The position numbers and the translations under genes were made by a program. The notes under the pieces were generated by a model that worked only from the letters and a program-made list of their open reading frames with translations, did not search any database and was not told the DNA's origin. Shown in pieces: positions 60,546-64,000 of a stretch of DNA of 64,000 nucleotides. This stretch comes from Methylotenera_A sp040387035 (lineage in GTDB: Bacteria > Pseudomonadota > Gammaproteobacteria > Burkholderiales > Methylophilaceae): the NCBI GenBank assembly GCA_040387035.1, contig JAZKEN010000038.1, positions 32,372-96,371 on the forward strand, in the 5' to 3' direction. Numbering within the stretch: position 1 is the first letter of the stretch; each line of letters starts with the position of its first letter.

Positions 60546-61289
60546 TCAATGTGGTAGTGTGCGTGCGATTACCCAGCATTCTACATGTGCTGCGCCGGCA
60601 CGCTTTAGCGTTTTTGCCAGTTCATTCAGGCTGGTACCTGTAGTCATCACATCATCGACAATAGCGATGCGTTTGCCTACCAGTTTGCCAGCATCAATCA
60701 CGCTAAACGCACCTCTTATGTTTTTTACCCGCTGTTTAAAGGGCAGGCTCGCTTGTGGCGGCGTCAGCGTTTGACGAATCACACTTTTGTAATCCAGCAA
60801 TTGAGTATTGTGTTGGCTTAATACCTTTGCAATTTCAAGTGCCTGATTAAAGCCACGTTCTTTTAAACGGGTAGGGTGCATTGGCATGGGGATAATCATA
60901 TCGATCTGTTGAGCCTGCGTTTTTTGCGATAGAAGCTGCCCAAATACCCTGCTCAAATTGAGCTGGCTACCGTATTTATAAGCCTGCATCATCGCATCCA
61001 CTGGATAGGAATACAAACATAGCGCATAACTGGCATCAAAATCAGGCGGTGAACTCAGGCAGCTGCCGCATACCTGGTAGCTGGAAGACAAGCCGCACTG
61101 TGGGCAGCTACTGGCTGGATGCCAAGGCAAATCGTTAAAACAAGCCGTGCAAAGCCCGATGTCATTGGCATTGCTTGCGGCACATAGCAGGCAATTCTGT
61201 TTAAGTGCGCGCTGCGAATATTTTCTGGCAATATTGGCAAATTTTGACAAATGCCTACTTTTTAACCACTTGTTTAGTGTTTGCTTCAT
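60546..61289 (-). CDS. comF: ComF family phosphoribosyltransferase-like protein
   Basis: ComF takes part in DNA uptake or use in competent bacteria. The 247-residue protein has an N-terminal zinc region with several Cys pairs (NCLLCAAS, GLCTACFNDLPW, SCPQCGL, VCGSCLSSPP) and a C-terminal PRTase-type domain with IIPMPMHPTRLKERGFNQAL and IAIVDDVMTTGTSLNEL. It is divergent from bioB with 78 bases between start codons, a comF/bio neighbourhood also common in gammaproteobacteria. Confidence 0.93.
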   Translation of the reverse strand: MKQTLNKWLKSRHLSKFANIARKYSQRALKQNCLLCAASNANDIGLCTACFNDLPWHPASSCPQCGLSSSYQVCGSCLSSPPDFDASYALCLYSYPVDAMMQAYKYGSQLNLSRVFGQLLSQKTQAQQIDMIIPMPMHPTRLKERGFNQALEIAKVLSQHNTQLLDYKSVIRQTLTPPQASLPFKQRVKNIRGAFSVIDAGKLVGKRIAIVDDVMTTGTSLNELAKTLKRAGAAHVECWVIARTLPH

Positions 61290-61310
61290 ATAGCCTTTAC
61301 AGCATATAAT
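61281..61310 (+). promoter_or_regulatory. Possible promoter of bioB
   Basis: TTGCTT (61281-61286) and a perfect TATAAT (61305-61310) are 18 bases apart. Transcription would begin near 61317, about 50 bases before the bioB ATG. The -35 box overlaps the first codons of the divergent comF gene. Confidence 0.45.
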
Positions 61311-61367
61311 TTGCCCAATAGTCAGTCAATAAAACCCAATATCCATCGTATTTACAGGGAATGCATT

Positions 61368-62390
61368 ATGTTAGAAATCAACCCCAATCCAGTCTCAGAA
61401 GCCATTATAAACCTAGATGCTTTAAAGCAAAGCAAAGCCTGTGTTGAGCCCGCTACTGTCGATCGCTGGAGCGTCGCCGATATTGTGGCCTTGTTTGAGC
61501 TGCCATTTAGTGACCTGATGCACCAGGCACAAACCATTCATCGCGCCAATTTTGACCCTAACGCAGTACAGGTGAGCACACTTTTATCAATTAAAACCGG
61601 CGGCTGTTCTGAAGATTGCGGTTACTGCCCACAAGCTGCGCGTTACCATACTGAAGTTGAAAATGAGCCATTGATGAAGCTGGATGATGTGCTGGCTGCA
61701 GCGCAGGAAGCCAAAGATAATGGCGCCAGCCGTTTCTGTATGGGTGCCGCTTGGCGTGGTCCAAAACAGCGTGATTTAGAGCCTGTATTAAAAATGATCC
61801 AGGAAGTTAAGGCCATGGGCTTGGAAACTTGCGCTACTTTGGGCATGTTAAAAGAAGGACAGGCAGAGCAGTTAAAAGATGCCGGTTTAGACTACTACAA
61901 CCACAATTTAGATACAGCGCCGGAGTTTTATGGTGATGTGATTACTACACGTACATATCAAGACCGGCTAGACACATTAGGCCGCGTCAGGAATGCAGAT
62001 ATTCATGTATGTAGTGGCGGTATTATCGGCATGGGTGAATCGCGCAATCAGCGCGCCGGGTTACTGGCACAGCTTGCCAATATGGAACAGCCGCCTGAGA
62101 GTGTGCCGATTAACTTGCTGACGCAAGTGGAAGGCACACCATTACACGGCACCGATGAGTTAGACCCGATTGAGTTTGTACGAACGATTGCGGCGGCGCG
62201 TATTACCATGCCCAATAGCTTTGTACGTCTATCTGCTGGCCGTCAAAGTATGAGTGAAGGCATTCAAGCTTTATGCTTTTTAGCCGGTGCGAATAGTATT
62301 TTCTACGGCGAAAAACTGCTGACAACTGGTAACCCGGAAGCAGCAACGGATAAAAAGTTATTCGCCAAGCTTGGTATTAACAAAATCTAG
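61368..62390 (+). CDS. bioB: Biotin synthase
   Basis: BioB is a radical-SAM enzyme that inserts sulfur into dethiobiotin. The protein has about 340 residues. The SAM-cluster cysteines are Cys80, Cys84 and Cys87 in GGCSEDCGYCPQAARYHTE. Other text: FCMGAAWRGPKQRDLEPVL, YYNHNLDTAPEFYG, ICSGGI-type VCSGGIIGMGESRNQRAGLL and RLSAGRQSMSEGIQALCFLAGAN. ATG 61368 has AGGGA upstream; an ATG at 61361 is out of frame. It begins the bioB-bioF-bioH cluster. Confidence 0.97.
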   Translation: MLEINPNPVSEAIINLDALKQSKACVEPATVDRWSVADIVALFELPFSDLMHQAQTIHRANFDPNAVQVSTLLSIKTGGCSEDCGYCPQAARYHTEVENEPLMKLDDVLAAAQEAKDNGASRFCMGAAWRGPKQRDLEPVLKMIQEVKAMGLETCATLGMLKEGQAEQLKDAGLDYYNHNLDTAPEFYGDVITTRTYQDRLDTLGRVRNADIHVCSGGIIGMGESRNQRAGLLAQLANMEQPPESVPINLLTQVEGTPLHGTDELDPIEFVRTIAAARITMPNSFVRLSAGRQSMSEGIQALCFLAGANSIFYGEKLLTTGNPEAATDKKLFAKLGINKI

Positions 62391-62428
62391 GCATTAACAA
62401 AATTTAACCGTTAAAGACCAAGCAAATA

Positions 62429-63637
62429 ATGTTCGCTGCATCAAACCATGAATTAAGCCTGTTTTCTGGCCTGCATAAAGAGCTTATCCAACGCAAGGCG
62501 GATGGCTTGTTGCGCCAGCGCAGGCTGCTTGATTCACCACAGGCCGAACATATTGTTGCCAACGACAAGCATTTTTTGTCATTTTGCAGTAATGATTATT
62601 TAGGCCTGGCGAACCATCCCAAATTGATTACTGCCATGCAAAAAGCGGCAGGTGATTCTGGTGTAGGTAGCGGCGCGTCCAATTTAATCACTGGCCATCA
62701 TCGCTACCACGATGCATTGGAAAAACAATTGGCCAAGTTTGTAGAATTGCCCGCTGCCTTATTGTTTTCAACGGGTTACATGGCCAATATCGGCGTGATT
62801 GGCGCACTGATGGGCAGGAATGATGCGATTTTCGCCGATAAATTAAACCATGCTTGCTTAAATGAAGGCGCTTATTTATCCCGCGCCGCCTTTCATCGCT
62901 TTCCGCATAACGATGTGGGTGCGCTTGAAAAACTACTCAAACAAAGCACGGCCAAGCATAAACTGATTGCCGCTGACGCCGTATTCAGTATGGATGGTGA
63001 TATCGCGCCGTTAGCGGAGTATCTGGCCTTATGTGAAAAATACGATGCCTACCTTTATATTGATGATGCACACGGTTTTGGCGTACTGGGTGAGCATGGT
63101 AAAGGCAGTTTAAGCCACCTTAATTTAAAATCCCCACGCATCATCATGATGGCAACTTTGGGCAAAGCGGCAGGGGTTGCAGGTGCCTTTGTAGCAGGCG
63201 AGCAGGTGGTGATTGATTACCTGATTCAAAAAGCCAATAGCTATGTGTATTCAACACCTGCGCCGCCGGCACTATCAGCGACATTGTCCGCTGCGGTTAC
63301 GCTAATTGAAAACGGTGATGAGCTGCGCGCGCATTTGCGCTTATTAATTGCTACCCTTAAGGCGAATTTAAAGTTAAAAAATTGGCAGTTATTGCCGTCC
63401 GATATAGCGGTACAGCCTTTGGTGGTTGGCAGCAATCATGCGGCTTTGGCCTTAAGTGAGCACTTGCAAGCGCAGGGTATTCTAGTACCGGCGATACGCC
63501 CGCCCACAGTGCCTGTGAACACAGCACGGCTACGTATTTCATTATCGGCAGCACATTCTGTTGACGATGTATTACGCTTGGCAGATATGATTAACAAGGC
63601 GGAAGAGATGATGGCCGCCAGTATGGAAACTAAATGA
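62429..63637 (+). CDS. bioF: 8-amino-7-oxononanoate synthase
   Basis: BioF is a PLP enzyme that condenses pimeloyl-ACP with alanine in biotin synthesis. The 402-residue protein has CSNDYLGLANHPKL, GSGASNLITGHHRYHDALE, FSTGYMANIGVIGAL, YIDDAHGFGVLG and the PLP lysine Lys246 in MATLGKAAGVAGAF. It overlaps bioH by four bases (ATGA), so they are translated together. Confidence 0.96.
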   Translation: MFAASNHELSLFSGLHKELIQRKADGLLRQRRLLDSPQAEHIVANDKHFLSFCSNDYLGLANHPKLITAMQKAAGDSGVGSGASNLITGHHRYHDALEKQLAKFVELPAALLFSTGYMANIGVIGALMGRNDAIFADKLNHACLNEGAYLSRAAFHRFPHNDVGALEKLLKQSTAKHKLIAADAVFSMDGDIAPLAEYLALCEKYDAYLYIDDAHGFGVLGEHGKGSLSHLNLKSPRIIMMATLGKAAGVAGAFVAGEQVVIDYLIQKANSYVYSTPAPPALSATLSAAVTLIENGDELRAHLRLLIATLKANLKLKNWQLLPSDIAVQPLVVGSNHAALALSEHLQAQGILVPAIRPPTVPVNTARLRISLSAAHSVDDVLRLADMINKAEEMMAASMETK

Positions 63638-64000
63638 GCGCACATGTTGAAATAATCGGGCAGGGCCAACCATTGGTGATGCTGCATGGCTGGGGCATGC
63701 ACAGTGGCGTATGGCAGCCTTTGATTAAAAAACTATCTGCGCAATACATGCTGTATCTGGTGGACTTACCAGGCATGGGTAACAGTAGGCCGATTGAGCC
63801 GTATCATTTGCATGCGCTGGCTGATGAAGTCGCGCAAGTGATTCCTGGTGTTTCAGATGTGCTGGGCTGGTCACTGGGTGGGCTGGTTGCGCAGCGCATC
63901 GCTTTAAACCAGCCAGATCGCATCAGGCGCCTGGTTCTGGTTGGCTCTACGCCATGTTTTGTGAATAAAGCTGGCTGGGATGCGGGGATAGAGGCTGGCA
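63634..64000 (+). CDS. bioH: Pimeloyl-ACP methyl ester esterase BioH (N-terminal part, cut by window edge)
   Basis: BioH removes the methyl group from pimeloyl-ACP methyl ester. It is an alpha/beta hydrolase. About 122 codons are present: VMLHGWGMHSGVWQPLI carries the oxyanion region, LVDLPGMGNSRP the next strand, and GWSLGGLVAQRIAL the nucleophile Ser elbow. Asp and His of the triad lie beyond the window. Coupled to bioF, which supports the name. Confidence 0.9.
   Translation, partial: MSAHVEIIGQGQPLVMLHGWGMHSGVWQPLIKKLSAQYMLYLVDLPGMGNSRPIEPYHLHALADEVAQVIPGVSDVLGWSLGGLVAQRIALNQPDRIRRLVLVGSTPCFVNKAGWDAGIEAG

Noticed and set aside
60304..60774. 156-codon plus-strand frame crossing trmL, the repeat and comF
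   Set aside because: It is antisense to two real genes and carries repeat-derived text (FPRKRESN, IPAFAGMKK).
1..64000. tRNA, rRNA, CRISPR arrays, insertion sequences and prophage genes
   Set aside because: I looked for T-loop-like sequences, regular spaced repeats, and transposase or integrase text and saw none.

Overview
The window reads as chromosomal DNA of a betaproteobacterium, most likely a methylotroph of the family Methylophilaceae (Methylotenera-like). This rests on the moderate GC content, the look of the proteins and the gene neighbourhoods (rpsT/murJ-ribF-ileS-lspA, rplU-rpmA-obg-proB, gpmI-envC divergent from yibN-grxC-secB-gpsA). No methanol or C1 gene, rRNA or tRNA lies in the window, so the family assignment is inference. 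Almost all of it is densely packed core genome. There is one assembly gap (100 N at 1709-1808), flanked by an exact 55-base duplication that looks like two unmerged contig ends.

Layout. 1-2.5 kb: the 5' part of phoB with a Pho box, and an oxalate/formate-type MFS transporter split only by the gap. 2.5-3.5 kb: ribH-nusB. 3.7-9.6 kb: a signalling cassette made of a CHASE2 receptor Ser/Thr kinase, a PP2C phosphatase, a double-FHA protein and a GAF/HD-GYP c-di-GMP phosphodiesterase. 9.6-14.2 kb (minus strand): TPR protein, L,D-transpeptidase, two cyclophilins, lpxH and a small ferredoxin, divergent from cysS. 15.8-18.4 kb: a diguanylate cyclase and an AT-rich acyltransferase. 18.5-26.5 kb: argJ, a DUF815 ATPase, a Nudix/ThiE fusion, a PCuAC copper chaperone, yacG-zapD-coaE-pilD, an orphan protein and ispB. 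26.6-31.4 kb: rplU-rpmA, obg-proB, purE-purK. 31.5-38.7 kb: rpsT divergent from murJ-ribF-ileS-lspA and a sulfite-oxidase-like molybdoenzyme. 38.7-43.7 kb: a DUF808 membrane protein, then DUF2946, TonB receptor and BNR/sialidase-like genes, probably a metal uptake locus. 43.7-48.4 kb: clpB behind a good heat-shock promoter, a lytic transglycosylase, a lipoprotein and an SRPBCC protein.

48.4-53.9 kb is the accessory part and the best place to look for something undescribed. It holds a 73-residue LuxR-type HTH protein behind a leader with three CCC...GGGG dyads, a 711-residue protein with an internal duplication, a 434-residue Ser/Ala-rich protein, YjbQ, a small HELTH metallopeptidase-like protein and an Ala/Pro/Glu-rich lipoprotein. 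54.0-60.5 kb returns to a conserved envelope and metabolism block (envC, gpmI, yibN, grxC, secB, gpsA, trmL). The window ends with comF divergent from the biotin genes bioB-bioF-bioH, the last cut by the window edge.

Two kinds of dispersed intergenic repeat are visible. One is a ~120-base element at 19.8 kb and, inverted, at 27.5 kb. The other is a dRS3-like 25-base inverted pair upstream of trmL, with a decayed relative between ileS and lspA. Two ribosomal proteins (L21 and S20) carry Lys/Ala-rich C-terminal tails.
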